Positions 31,456-43,529 of a stretch of 64,000 nucleotides of DNA are shown piece by piece. Source of the stretch: Cercophora sp. LCS_1 (lineage: Eukaryota; Ascomycota; Sordariomycetes; Sordariales; Lasiosphaeriaceae); NCBI GenBank assembly GCA_036250225.1, contig JAPZLL010000010.1, positions 806,001 to 870,000 on the forward strand. The letters run 5' to 3'. A program made the position numbers and the translations under genes. Every line of letters starts with the position of its first letter. Within the stretch, counting starts at the first letter, position 1. The notes under the pieces are model-generated. The model searched no databases. It saw only the letters and a program-made list of their open reading frames with translations, and was not told the origin of the DNA.

Positions 31456-31767
31456 CTAAGGTTCACTAATCAGGGATTGCTGTTTGTTTGCGTCAAAGGT
31501 CCTTGGGCCTCGTTCACGGCGGCCCCAAACAATGTATGCGGTGATGCCTGGCCACCCGGTTCCGACAACAATGGCATTGAAAGCGATGTGGGATAAGGCA
31601 CCTGAGATTAATCGTCAGTGAGCCTGGCAGGGTCGCCCGTGTTTCAAAACCTTTATCAACTGACCGACCTTCATCTTGACCCTGGCTGATGAGATTGTAG
31701 GCCACGACCCAATGTAGGCGAGGTCATTCTCGAGTGAGGTATTAACGTCTTTCGCTGGCTGAGACAT
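31456..31767 (-). CDS. Small single-pass membrane protein
   Basis: Two exons in transcription order, 31767-31665 and 31601-31456, 82 aa. The 63 nt intron has donor gtcagt and acceptor atctcag, and the join is in phase (VKMK-VG-ALSH). The N-terminal 35 residues are polar (MSQPAKDVNTSLENDLAYIG). A helix of about 20 residues follows (IAFNAIVVGTGWPGITAYIV) and then a basic tail, WGRRERGPRTF. The coherent helix appears only in the spliced frame, which supports the model. The family is unknown; its size and layout resemble small mitochondrial or ER membrane subunits, but no motif decides this. Confidence 0.55.
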
Positions 31768-32636
31768 ATTCAATATTGACGATGGCGAATCGAACACGAA
31801 TAGGCGAGATGGCGTGTTTACGGGGGTGAACTGCCGGTGAGCAAGTGGTCATGGAGAGACGACGCAAGTATTAATATACCTGCGGTTGGCTGCCCTCTCG
31901 TGCATAGGGCATCGTCATGGTATCGATCTGATAGCAGAATCCGCTTTAGGACATTCTCATGATCACCGCCTCAACATTCTGACCCTGGTGTGGTGTGTTG
32001 GGGCCATGACAACCTCACTCAACGGCGTCGAAGACCGGTTCTGGAGGCACGACCCTGAAGATTTGATTCGTTGAGGCAGGGGTTTTCGCGCCAACAACAA
32101 CAACCCGAAGCATCATGACAATATGCGGAAACGGTTAGATCCCTCCTAGGGCATTTTTACCTGGTAAACAAATGCCTTGATCATTTCGTTCGTGGTGGTA
32201 GGACCGCCCCCATCGGTGTGCCGTCCCAGTAAGATCGGGTCTTTGCTCCTGGAATGTGCAGGATGCTTGGAGGCCAAGCATCAGGTCGGCACACTTGCCG
32301 TGACAAGCTGCACCCCCAAACGCCGTCTTGGCGAATTGACTGGGCCCCCAATCGGGCCAAACTCGGCCTGGAGTTGGCTGCATTTGGTCATTTGATTTTT
32401 GCTGGGTGCTCCTGACAAGGTTGGCAACTTGCAATATCCAATTCCAGGTTAGCGCATTCCGGCATTCCCATCGGTGAGGCGAACTAACCATTTTAGTAAT
32501 TTGCAACCGCAGGGGTCCTGCAATCTGGGCGGCAAGTCCAGTCCGGACGACTTCCACCAGGTGACGAGATGATCACAGTTCTGACATTCTCTCTCGGCTG
32601 CGCCTGGCAACATTTCCACCAACACCCTCACCTCAA
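31768..32636. other. Intergenic, no gene seen
   Basis: About 0.87 kb between divergent genes. The longest ORF (minus strand, 32135-32557) has no protein-like character. The promoter of the Clr5 gene presumably lies here. Confidence 0.5.
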
Positions 32637-35069
32637 ATGGAGGTGACCAGCAACAGTTTTCGTTTTACCAGCACGGCGGTGGCTCATCGCACGGCGCGTA
32701 TTCCGGTCTCCAAATGGGACGAACACAAGGCTGAGGCGATCGAGATTTATCTGGCCTCGAACTTGGCGGAGGTGGTGCGAGAAATGAAGCTCAGACATGG
32801 ATTCTATGCGAAGTAAGTAAACCAAGCTCCACTCCTTCTCTATTATGCGCGTCATGCTCATGGTTGTCTCTATCTTCGAAGCGAGCGACAATATGTGTAT
32901 CATTTCAAGAAGTGGGGGGTCAAGAAGCACACTGTCTCTAGGACAGAAGAAGCCGCAGCACAGTCGCCGTTACCACAGAGTTCAACTCAGGAACAAGGCG
33001 CTCTCAAGCGCCGCCGATCGACGTTCAGCAGTCGATCCGGTCTGAGCACGAGATCTACGACAGAGAAGCCACCAACGAAGAAACACGAGGTCAGCACCGT
33101 CGTACTCATCAGCGACCGAGACCACGACGAGTTTGGACCACCACCTGGGGGCATTGTTTGTGACGAAGTAGAAACGGGAATTCTGGCTTCTCTCTCGGGT
33201 GGCAGGCCCGATCCTGTAGCAATTGCGACGGCGCAATCGAGACCAGACAACACAGACTTGCACATGGGCTCCGCGCTTCTACCATCGCCACACGTCAGCG
33301 AGCAGCACCCCGTCGACCAGGAAGAAGTGCGACCGAGCAGGCAAGCCGCATCGTCTTCACCGCCAACCCCGAAACGGCCTGACTCAAGCCACCAGCAAGA
33401 GAGTGGCGCACCAACAAGTATTTACGGTGAGGATGGGTCACTCAACGAGCCCCGAGCCGAGGCTGAGGCGGATGAGAAAGGGGCTGGGGCAGAACAACAC
33501 AGCGATCGCCGAACAATCGACCGTAACCAACCGGTGGATAACTTCTCGGATCAGGATATGATGGATATTGGGCGGGCGGCTGACTGCTTCGCCGCCCTCC
33601 AATGCCACCAGGAGGCGTTCGAGCTCTACATCACCATGCTCAAGCGGCGGCATTCCAATCCGACAAAATACGATCGTCCAGGCTTCTGGTACTTGGTTAT
33701 CCGGTGTGCTAACACAGCAAGCCGCCCTGAGCATGTCGAAGTTATGGAGAGCATCCTACAGGTTGAGTTGCACCGATCCGACAACTCGCCCACGCACAGG
33801 TTCCTTCTGAACATGCTGCTCAGTTTCGTTTGCGGTGGGCACCCCAACGTCGAGGTGCTGCACCTCTTTGCTTCTGAGGAATCGGTATTGGCAAGCTTGT
33901 CTCCGAGTGACCGGTCTCTGGACCTCGCCGTCTATTTGGCCATTCTCCATCTGCGTACAGGCTCGCCTAGGTGTACGGCACCCCTATCGGCACCTGTCCA
34001 GGCCACATCGCCCGATCATTGGGATGCTGAACGGATCGAGAGATACCAAGATGTCATGCTCCAGCGGACGCCTGGGCCATTCGAAGCACTGCCATCTTTC
34101 GGTCATATGCAAAATCCCTGCATCCGATCCTGTCTCCTCTGGTGCAAAAATAATCTCTCCGACCGGGCGGCGTCATCCGTGAGCACGGATAGAACGGTAA
34201 TCCCATCCGGCGACCTTATTTCACCTGCAGCTGCCACCTTTATCTGGCTTTGGGCGCGATCAAATACAGACCAGTTTACTGATATTCCAATCTGGATCAC
34301 CAACGCGCAAACCACAATGGGAATAAGCTCAAACGAGTTGCTGATGGTCATTTGCCACATGCTCTACTCTCTCGACGGTTGCTGGTTCGCGCTGAAAGCT
34401 GACGCCTGCTTTCCCTCGCTCCGTTTGCTTGATCAACGAGCCGCTCTCCTGCTCGAGGTGGCGGACTTGCAGCTCGGGAGAATGTTCCTGATCTACTATG
34501 CTGCTCTGACCCGGCACGTTGTGCCGTCCCAAGGGTTCCAGTGTGTCTCTCACCAAACGCGGCAACAAATTCTTGCCTACATCGAGGAAACACTTCATGT
34601 CACGTTTCCAAACCTCGGCGCCGCTTCATCCAACGTGTGCATTCCCTCACTGTCGCTCCGGGAGGGTTCTCAACACCTCAACGGCGACGAATTGCCAGCC
34701 GAGCCGCAAGGCAGGAAATTCTCACCGACACTCGCCAGCTCTCTCCGATCTTCCGACCTTTCAAACTTTAGAGAGACGAAGCTCAGGGCAGCGCTCCGTC
34801 TCAAGCGGCAGATAGGAGGCTCGTTGTCGCTTCGATCCTCCTCCGAGATATCGACAAGGCGCGAGCATAGCATGTCGATTGCTGGTCTGAGTGACATCAG
34901 TACCTCCCTGCGATCCATGAGTATCTCAGGTGAGAGCGGAGGTCAACAAAGGTATTCCGCGCCAATACCAGGTTCCATCAGGAGTCTCCTGGCTAAAAGC
35001 CGCGGCTCGGCGACATATCAGCGTGGCAATTTGGAGGTGGAACAGGAGACGTCCCAGGAAGACAATTGA
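32637..35069 (+). CDS. Clr5-domain protein
   Basis: Two exons, 32637-32812 and 32882-35069; the 69 nt intron (donor gtaagt, acceptor cgaag) lies inside the Clr5 domain. 787 aa. Residues 26-70 hold the domain: KWDEHKAEAIEIYLASNLAEVV, FYANERQYVYHFKKWG. Clr5 domains are found at the N-terminus of fungal proteins, often with a helix-turn-helix-like role (named from S. pombe Clr5, a transcriptional silencing factor). The C-terminal part has helical, TPR-like character (AADCFAALQCHQEAFELYITML). The last 100 residues are Ser/Arg-rich. A regulatory nuclear role is likely, target unknown. The first exon alone carries half the domain and would be missed by single-ORF calling. Confidence 0.85.
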
Positions 35070-35191
35070 TGTATCAGAAGAGAGATAGGAAGTCCCGACT
35101 TGATACAAAACCTCACTCTTCTCTGTTTCTAATCCTGTTAACGCCGCTAAGTCTTGGCGTCATCATCAAGCGAAATATTGTGACCATACTA

Positions 35192-38100
35192 TTACATCTC
35201 ATCATCGTGATATCGTGCCTCCCGCCCGACACCCCTCCCCTCAACATCCAAAGTCTCGCGACTCCCCTCATCACCCCTGTTCATCTCAGCTCCCTGACCA
35301 CCCTCAACAAAGATTCCAAACCTATCACCGGCTCCCTCGTCAACGAACCCTCCCCTCTCCCATCCAAGTTTATATCTCCTCCCCTCCCACAAACCCTCCA
35401 ACTCCTTATCACTCATCCACTCCGAACCCTTGGGGAATAGTGCCAACATATCCCCTCCACTCACCACCGCCGCACGGGTAGCAAGGCTCGTGGGACTCCC
35501 TGACATGACTCGTGCTCCGCCGCCCAACACCCAGTTCACAATCAGCAACGCCAAAGTTACTCCCAGGAGGACCTGTAGGACTCGAGTGGACGCAATATCC
35601 TGCACAATTCTGCGCCTTGCCTCGGGCGATATCACTGTCGCGTTGATGACACGGTTCGCTTCGTTATCACCTTCCTCGAATCCTTGAGGCAGCGTGGAGT
35701 TCGAGACGTTGGCTGGCATCCGATTCGTGTTGAGAACCTGAGCTTGTATGATGCCATGCTGAAACTTGATAGCATCAATAACTTCGCGGTGACGTTCGGG
35801 GTCGCCGAGGTGGGAGGGTGGGATGGCCCCTGAAATCTGTCAGCAACTTGTGTAGCCAAGGACCAAAGTAGACATACAGCGTGAAGTCGTGAGGACCTGG
35901 AAGAATGAAGCAAAGTTGTTCAGGCCCGAAGGCATCTCAACGAGGTTGTGGTAAATATGAGTCTGGGAATGTTGGGAAGAAAGTGGGTTGAACCGCTCGA
36001 CATTGGAAGGCCGGACGGTATTGTTGAGAGGAATCGGTGGGCGACTTGAGTCGATGTCGAGGGCCGGGTTCAAGAACGTGACGTTCACATCCAGGGCTTC
36101 AAAGGTTACGTTGCAGGCCAGGGCAGAGACATACTGGACTTTGGGCGACGCGTCATTGTCCATCTTGCCCCCTGGACTTGGTTAGTACTAATCACCCAAC
36201 TTGGCCTGACAGGTGGAGCAGGTACACTTACAAACATAGAGCATATCACTGCAGCCATCGGTGATCTTAAAGTCATTGCTGTAGAAAGAGCTTTCCCTGT
36301 TTACACCAAAGTACGTCATGTTGGGGTATGTTGAGATGTACGCCTCGTGACTCGTAGGGCCGTAGTCGCCACCCTCGTCCCTGTCGCAGTTCTCGTCGTC
36401 AATCCAAACACCAAGTGGGTCATAAACGCCCGCTTCGTAGTACCCAATACTGTGGTTCAGTCGGATCTGGGACGAATCGTACTCGCGACATTCCATTTTG
36501 CCACGAATAGCCGGAACAATGGCGTTAATGGCGAGGTTGAAGGGATCCAGTCGGGCATCGGGCAGTGGGGAGAGAGCAGGAGGGAGAAGTTCCAAGAATG
36601 CCATATTCTCGTAGGTAAACCTTGGGTAAGATGCGTTGCTTTCGAGTATGATGGAAGCGGCTGGCAAGGCCAAGTCGTCGAGAATGGCGTTCGGTGAAAC
36701 AACAAACGATTGGTTGACCGGGAGGAGAACAGATCCTATGACTGGCAAGGAGTGGGTACCAAACAGCGAAGCCGAAAGAGTGGTAAAGAAAGACGCGATC
36801 AGGAACGCGAGAGTAACTGCTAGAGCACTAAAGTTGGCGAGCCGTATCTCCCGGTAGATAGCCCGCGGAATGAGGGCATCGAGGAAGTCGAGCGTCATGA
36901 GTTTTCTTCCGTCAACCGTCCTCTTGAGAGCGGAATAGGGTGCGATTGATCGAGTTCGAAAGTCCATCGCCGAGATGGTGAGAGACAGCAAACCAAACAC
37001 GACAGCTGGGATTGTCGTCCAGGTGTAGTCTAGTGAGAGAATTAGCTTGACTGGGGAGCCGAAGTGGGAGGGAACCCTTACGGATATACGTGTCGTCGCC
37101 GACATCGCCAAGGCCCTCCTCGTTGATCGACTTTCGGAGCAACATCTCCAAGGCAACAATGAGGCCACAAAGAATCACGGCCACAACGATACGTGTCGCA
37201 GGATGGACAATAAGCGGGTGTGCCTGTAATGATCTGAACTGGGGCCAGGTTTTACCGTTTTGAGCAGTGCTGTGGGTATCCCGAACGATGAAGCGTGCCT
37301 GCCCTGAAGACGGATCACGCACCACACCAGACTGGAAAGCTGACTGGTCCAGGACGCGGGTAATCGTTTTCGCATCAGCGTCCCCGGAGAACCGCAGGCG
37401 GTCGGTGAGCTGATGGCTGCCGGCGAGCATTGACGCAAGCCCGGGGATAGTGCTCGGACTGCGAGGCAATATGCCATGCTTTGGTGCTAGGAACGCGGCA
37501 GCCAGAGTGACAACGAAGCAAAAGGCAACCAAGCCGGACATTGCATGTGCCGCCCAATCCCGGATCACAAGTCGCTCCTCCTCACTCGTCGTGGTGCCCA
37601 ACAAGGTGACCGACTCCCCAGCAGCTCCCAGCAAGTCCGACTTCGCAACCGCCGCCGCTGTTCGTTGATACTCCGCCACGAGGAAGTTTCGGAACACTTC
37701 CGGGTCGTAGAGGGTCGCGGGCGACACTCCAGGGGCGAGTTGGGTTTCAAGGGCATATGACATCGTATTTTTAGCGCTGATGGCTACCCCTGATATGTTG
37801 TAAAGGAAGCTACCGCTCGATAGCTTTTGGTTTATTATCGGGTTTGTGAGGCTGTCCAAGTACGCTCCCATTATGTCCCAACCGCTAACAGAGTCGAGTG
37901 TCCGTGATTCACGGCCCAGAACGGGCTCAACCCTTTGGCTGGACCCGTTCCGAGTGACATGTAAAGGGATAATCGAGTATCTCGGGATGCAGAGAACTTG
38001 GGTTGAATGTGGAATGGACGTGACGTATGTCGGGAGGACTCCGGAGCCTGTATAGTCAGATCGATTTCGACTCCAGTCATTCCACCAGGAGACGTTGGCA

Positions 38101-39200
38101 AACATGCCAAACATCCTGCGCCCCTCATCCCCGTCGATGCCATCGCAACGGATGTCGTCGAACTCGGCGGCTGCGACAGTGCAGTTATTCTGGTAGTAAG
38201 AGCATGCGTTGCTTGGGGGGCCGCGAAAATGATATTCCTTGACGTTGCATCCAGGAGACTTGATATTGATGTAGATGTGTGGGTTGCGCCGGCCCTCCCA
38301 GGGCTCGCCTTTGACAAACTCCACCTCCGCTGGCTCGCAATCGAGCGTGCTTGACAGACCGTCAACGATAGCGCTTGCCTCGGCGCGATCTGGGAGGCCG
38401 TCGATGCTGAATGATTGGAATGCATAGTCTTTGGATAATCCAGGTGGATAGGTCAGGTTCGCGTCGATCGTTCCGATGGTGATGTAGAAGGCGAGTGTGC
38501 TGTTTTGCAGAAGTCGCTCCGGGCTGTTCACAAAAGTATCCTGCACCGCCAGAGGGTACCCGTCGCGGATCACGGTCGTCAAAGATAGCGTGATTAAACC
38601 AGTGGAGAGGACGATGAGGACTTTGAGAACCAGAGAGACGGCAGACGCGATGGACACGACGTAGTCCTTGTTGCGAAGGGCTTCGACAACGGAGTAGGGT
38701 TGCCAATCGGACAAGTAATCCAGCAGCAAGGTTTGTGATGGACGGGCAGGTTGGCCGGCAGCCGACAGGCGGATGAAGGGAGCCGCTACTTTGCTTTGGT
38801 ACTCGACTCTACCCCAGAGCGCCGACACGATTGTCAGGAAGGCGGTTGGTCCGTAGACCCACAAGTACTGCTGACCGCGATAACCGGCGCCAAGCCCGTT
38901 GTTTTTGTTGGAGATGGCGAGAAGGATCTGGATGACGACAAGTATAGCGGCAAATGTGATGGCGAAAACGAAGAGGACTGTTCTTCGAAGATAGAATGGC
39001 CTCCACGCTAGAGGGTGATCGATGAACGGCGTTGTCTTGGTTGGATTCGCCTCGAAACTTTTGGGGTCAGGCGATGGCGGCATCTCGGCACCCGGCACCA
39101 GGTTGTAGCGAGGTGAAGGGCGACCCGTCAGGTCTAGAGCTGGCCATGCGGGATCTTGGGCGTTTGTTGCGCCCGAAGGGCTGACGAAACCCGTCGCCAT
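35192..39200 (-). CDS. DUF3433 membrane protein
   Basis: Four exons in transcription order: 39200-37082, 37029-36232, 36171-35878, 35829-35192; 1282 aa. Introns of 52, 60 and 48 nt (gtaagg, gtaagt, gtatgt donors) all fall in the same phase and restore one frame. The protein starts with a cytosolic Pro-rich segment (residues 1-70). Helices then alternate with two large extracellular loops rich in N-glycosylation sites and Cys. WRPFYLRRTVLFVFAITFA opens the first half and a matching second half starts near 37000. This two-repeat layout is that of fungal DUF3433 proteins (about 1200 aa), of unknown function at the plasma membrane. The ATG at 39200 is preferred over 39329. Confidence 0.87.
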
Positions 39201-40033
39201 TGTTCCTTCTAAGCGTCGAAAAGAGCGACAAGGTTTGGCTGGCGCAACCTGGGGAGGAAGTCGTATGTAAGGGGCTATGAGCACAGTGGGGTTACCAGGG
39301 GGTTGTTTGGGCTTTTTGGCGCTGGCCAACCCGCGAGCCAGTTTTCACCCAGGCCTGATCCTTCGGTACGACCCCTGGTGCACGTTGCATCTTGGCTCGG
39401 GAAGCTGCGGTCGCAACCGCGCTGCGACTCGCTGGAGGTTCGGGAAGAGGAGATGCGAGAGAGCCCATACCGAATGCGAAGCTGGCGTGCCGATTGCCGA
39501 TTTGACGATTTGACGCACCGCAGCTCAGGAAGCCCAGAAGGATCGAAAACCCAGTGAGAACCAGTTATGCGCTCGGCAATTTGAGAGCTGAAAAGCTCGC
39601 TTCGATCTGCAGCTTCCCTTTTCTTGGCCGATCAGGCAACACTGGAAGTTGCCAAGGCTTTTTTTGAAGCGCTGCTGCCTGAAACTGCGAGTTTACGGGC
39701 ACATGGGGCAGCACAAATCACCGCCCAACGTTGCACGGCCGAAAATGCGGACGGAGTTTTCACGGTTCATTCCCTGCAGGATCGACAGACAAAGAGACGA
39801 GCGAGTTCAGGGACCTATGACATCACTCTGGGGGACAAAACACGGGAACTTGGGTACTTGAGTACTTTTGTCATGTGGAAAGACTTGTTAATTGATGCTG
39901 AAGAAAAGTTGCATTTAAACTGGAAACCGCTAGTAGTCCAGGTACTCCTCGAATAACAAATGTTGACTGCCATGCTTACTGTTAGCTAAACAACGGATAG
40001 ACTTGTTTATGACTGCGAAACCTTGTCTTTACG
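39201..40033. other. Intergenic, no gene seen
   Basis: Promoter of the DUF3433 gene and the 3' side of the next minus-strand gene. An ORF at 39624-39956 uses a non-ATG start and has no family character, so it is not called. Confidence 0.5.
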
Positions 40034-40420
40034 CTAGTGACAAACACACCTGTTAGATTTCCTCTTGAGGATGAACACAATGATGAGAATGACGATAAGC
40101 AGTACAACTCCGACACCGATGACCACGATGGCCGCGATCGTGCCCCGAGAAAGACATGTCCCCGTGTCAGTACTTGAAGTGCGTGAAGCGGGAGGGAGGA
40201 TAGGAGCCGTCCAGTTCCTGTTTCCATTACCTGAGTTGTTCCAAATGGGACGGTAAGGAGATGTGAAGTTGGTGGGACGGTTGAGGATCGTGGTGTTGAG
40301 CGTGGTGTTGGTCACGATTGTTTGATTGAGGATGGGAGGAAGATAGGGGTAGAATGGAGAGGAGAGAGTCACAGGAATGATGAAGGCCCAGAGGGCAAGG
40401 ATATGAAGAAAGCCCTCCAT
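40034..40420 (-). CDS. Small type I membrane glycoprotein
   Basis: Single exon, 128 aa. Signal peptide (MEGFLHILALWAFIIPVTLS), then a 70-residue ectodomain with many N-glycosylation sequons (NQT, NTT, NTT, NFT, NNS, NWT). A long helix, GTIAAIVVIGVGVVLLIVIL, follows, with a short basic tail (KRKSNRCVCH) that has two cysteines, possibly lipidated. Likely a cell-surface protein; family unknown. The density of sequons in so short a domain suggests a heavily glycosylated stalk. Confidence 0.78.
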   Translation of the reverse strand: MEGFLHILALWAFIIPVTLSSPFYPYLPPILNQTIVTNTTLNTTILNRPTNFTSPYRPIWNNSGNGNRNWTAPILPPASRTSSTDTGTCLSRGTIAAIVVIGVGVVLLIVILIIVFILKRKSNRCVCH

Positions 40421-40817
40421 TCTTGCGTTGAATACTCAGCCGATACTGAAAATATTGTCGTAGGCGGACCACCCCAATTTTAAAATGATGGATGGCGCTT
40501 CAAACCACCGTTATTTAGAATCAAATGGTGGTGTTCCAGGATACATGCCTAGAGACGACACCTCTAGCGGACAAGCGCTTTGTCAATGAAATGCCATTGC
40601 TGCAGCTTTTGCCGCGCAACCGCTTGTCCTTGTGAACGTGAAAGTCACGGGACGCTGGTCACATCTTGTCTTTGTTGAACGTTGCAAACGATCACCGGGG
40701 TAATGTTAGAACAGGAGGATTGACCCGTAAATGTGGCAAAAAGAATCGAGGCAGCGGCGACGTTGAAATTTTCTCCGAGATATTTAGAGGGGGAGTGGGT
40801 GAGGAAGGCGCAAAAAT
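40421..40817. other. Intergenic, no protein gene seen
   Basis: Upstream of the small membrane protein and downstream of the tRNA gene. Nothing else seen. Confidence 0.5.
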
Positions 40818-40891
40818 TGATCGAACCCAGGTTTGAACTGGGGACCTTCAGTGTGTTAGACTGACGTGATAACCAACTACACCATCCGACC
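40818..40891 (-). tRNA. tRNA-Val (AAC)
   Basis: On the minus strand the 74 nt fold as a complete cloverleaf. The acceptor stem GGTCGGA pairs with TTCGATC with two G-U pairs; discriminator A. The D arm includes TAGTTGGTTAT. The anticodon stem TCAGT/ACTGA holds the loop CTAACAC with anticodon AAC. The T arm is CCCAG-TTCAAAC-CTGGG. No intron. It is isolated from other tRNA genes in the window. Confidence 0.93.
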
Positions 40892-41190
40892 AATCAATAT
40901 AGGGATCAGAAGACAAAGCTGCCCAAGTACCCACCAATGTCTGTGCCGCCCCCACCTGCCAAGGTCCCAGCTGCTTGCATTGCAACTCTTGCCTCAACAC
41001 CAGGGAAAAGGAGCTGGAAACCAGGTAAAGAGCTGTATTGCTAACCAAAGAGACACGTCCCACATTAGGATCCCTAACCCCTCTCACACATCCAGAACGC
41101 AATGTTCACAACTCATAATCTAACCGTTGACAACAAATTCCCACCTTCTCATCGACCACTTGTCCACCTCAAATCTCCCCCCCTCAGGCC

Positions 41191-42165
41191 TCAGGCACCC
41201 AAAAATAGCTCAACATGCTTAGCAAACAACTCCGCATACTGAAACAGAAACCCATGCCCACTCTTCGGATACACAACCAACTGCCCATTCCCCAACTCCT
41301 GCTGCATCACAAAGCTATTCACCGTCGGTATCATATAATCGTCCTATCGCCATAATTAGTCTCATCTCCTCCAAACCAATCGTCAAAGGTCGAGAGAAAA
41401 AGAAGAAAAAAAACTCACCGCCCCATTAGCAACCAAAACCGGCACCCCCAACCCCTTCAACCTCGCCCAACTCCCCTCCCGTCCTCGACTCCCCTCCTCC
41501 GTCCCCCACCCGCTCGCCTGCGCAATCTGCGCCTGCAACCCGACCGCCCCATCCTCAAACCCCTGGCTCACCCAACTCGCAACCCTCTCCCCAGCAGTCC
41601 CCTCCGTCCGCTCATTCACCCGTGCCCACCACGCCTCGGCCGCCTCATTCCCCTCCTCGTCCTTCCAAAAGAATAACGTCTTGAACGCATCAACCGTTAC
41701 ATCCTTGACACCAGCATACACACCCACATCCTCATTCGGCGTGGTTTGGACCCCCGGGCCGAAACTGGGTGTACTCCCTGTGACGATCAACTTGCGTACC
41801 TGCAACTTGGCAGGATCAGCGTTGAGCGTGATGAGCTGGGCCACCATTCCGCCTAGACTGAATCCTAGGACGTCCGCGGAAGAGATGTCGAGAAGGGAGA
41901 GGAAGAGGAGGATGTCATCGGCTGATTGGGCGATGGAGGTTGCGACGGGGCCAGTAGAGAGGCCGACGCCGGTGTAGTCGATGAGAATGACGGGGCGGGA
42001 TCGGGAGAGGAGGTTGATGAGGAGGGGGTCGAATTTGTCCATGACGCCGCGGAAGTGGGTTAGGATTAGGAGGGGCGTGCCATTGGGGGCGCCGAAGCGG
42101 CGGTAGGCGATGGTTTTGTCTTGGGAGATGGAGAGGAAGGACGTCTTGGCAGTTTGGTGGGTCAT
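41191..42165 (-). CDS. Alpha/beta hydrolase
   Basis: Two exons in transcription order, 42165-41419 and 41343-41191, with a 75 nt intron (gtgagt..gatag, phase 0); 299 aa. Nucleophile elbow GFSLGG at 101-106 (Ser103), oxyanion region THFRG near 36, acid Asp250/251 (DDYMIPT) and His279 (KSGHGFLF) complete the triad. The second exon carries both the acid and the histidine, so the first exon alone would be inactive. Close in style to fungal bacterial-type hydrolases and haloperoxidase-like enzymes; cytosolic, substrate unknown. Confidence 0.9.
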
Positions 42166-42648
42166 TTTGGTGGTGTTTGTGGTGATGGGACAGGGTTTGC
42201 GTGATGAAGGTGAAGATGAGGGTGATGATTGCGATGGGGCGTATTGACGACGATGATGGTTGGAAGTTGTGCTGGCGATTGGAAGCGTGGCAGTTCGATG
42301 GTATCTTATACTCTATACACTCGCGATGGTAGGCAGTATTTGGGTGGAGAGAGTCTAACTGTGTTGCAAAGCACCGTTCAGTCATCAACTGAATTGACTA
42401 GCTGACAATTGCGGACGTCCGCATAATCTTGGCTCGTGGATGAACTTGGGTGTGATTACTGATCTGTGAAACAGGTGTTGCAACCGAACCCCGAATGCCC
42501 GACACCGAGTACGGCAGCCCCGAACTGGGCAGATGCATGACAAAGACGGGTCAATTGATTTCGTGTTCAGTAAACAGTGAATCTGAAATTTATACGTAGC
42601 GTCGCATTTAGCAACGACGTGTCATTCAAAGTCAGCCCTTTGCATGCA
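42166..42648. other. Intergenic, no gene seen
   Basis: Promoter side of the hydrolase and terminator side of the tautomerase. Nothing recognisable. Confidence 0.5.
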
Positions 42649-43147
42649 TCAAGCCATCTCCTTCCACTCAACAGCCCTGTTCTCCCTCGCCCACATCTTC
42701 TCCGCCTCGCTCTGCCCTGCATAATGTCAACATCTCTCAACTCTCAAAACAGAAAGCCGACTCACAAGGTGGAGGCGCAATTCCATTAATATGCCACAGC
42801 TCCCTCGGCGTCTCATCGACGCTCAACTCCCAATCATACCCCTTGTCAGCGACATGGGGCTTGATGAGCTCCTCGAGCCGATTCATGACACGAAGTCTCC
42901 GTTCCTCATCCTTGGAAAAGTGCACAGCAAGATGGTCCACAGCAAATCGGATGAAGGGTTTGTCAATGGGCGGGTTCTTGCCTCCGACGAAAATGCTGGA
43001 AGGAGACTGCGTGATGAACTGAATGACCACATAAAAGGCAGGTAAGCCGCCGCCAGTGTACAGACTCGTGATGTCGGTAGCTAGGGCTTGCTTGTCCTCC
43101 GGGGTCTTGAACGTCCCTTCGGGGTGGAAGATGAGCCAGAGGGGCAT
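42649..43147 (-). CDS. cis-CaaD-like tautomerase
   Basis: Two exons in transcription order, 43147-42766 and 42716-42649, with a 49 nt intron (gtgagt..atgcag); 149 aa. The start at 43147 gives MPLWLIFHPEGTF, which places the catalytic Pro right after the initiator Met as tautomerase-superfamily enzymes need; this decides the start over 43231. LYTGGGLPAFYVVIQFI and FIRFAVDHLAVHF follow, as in the fungal tautomerase_3 (cis-3-chloroacrylic acid dehalogenase-like) family. The spliced C-terminus reads PPPWQSEAEKMWARENRAVEW, the conserved end. Cytosolic; natural substrate unknown. Confidence 0.9.
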
Positions 43148-43529
43148 GGTGGCAGACAGCGAAAAAAAGGGTTGTGGTGATGTGATGATGACTGCTGTCT
43201 TTGATGACTGAGATGGAGTGGGGAATGCCACTGTTTATGTCTAAACCACTTGACCCAACAGTCCGACTACTAACTCAACAAAAATCTCGGGGACGTGCCA
43301 AGAACCCATTCTCCTCGCCCGCTTGCTCGCCGGATTCTTGAATAGTAATCATTCCCGTGAACTGGTGGCCCACCCCCCGACCTCCCAACAGCCTTTCAGA
43401 CGCGGGTCGCACTGCAGCCCTCCGAGGGCCAATGAACTAGGGGCACAATGTTGAGATTGCAGGTTCTGTGTCGGTACCTGGAGCATCGTCTTACTTTGTT
43501 GGGAGTAATGGTGCGAAGCGTCAACAATC
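43148..43529. other. Intergenic, no gene seen
   Basis: Short gap between the tautomerase promoter and the 3' end of the HET pseudogene. Nothing recognisable. Confidence 0.5.

Noticed and set aside
39624..39956. ORF of 110 codons
   Set aside because: Needs a non-ATG start and shows no recognisable features.
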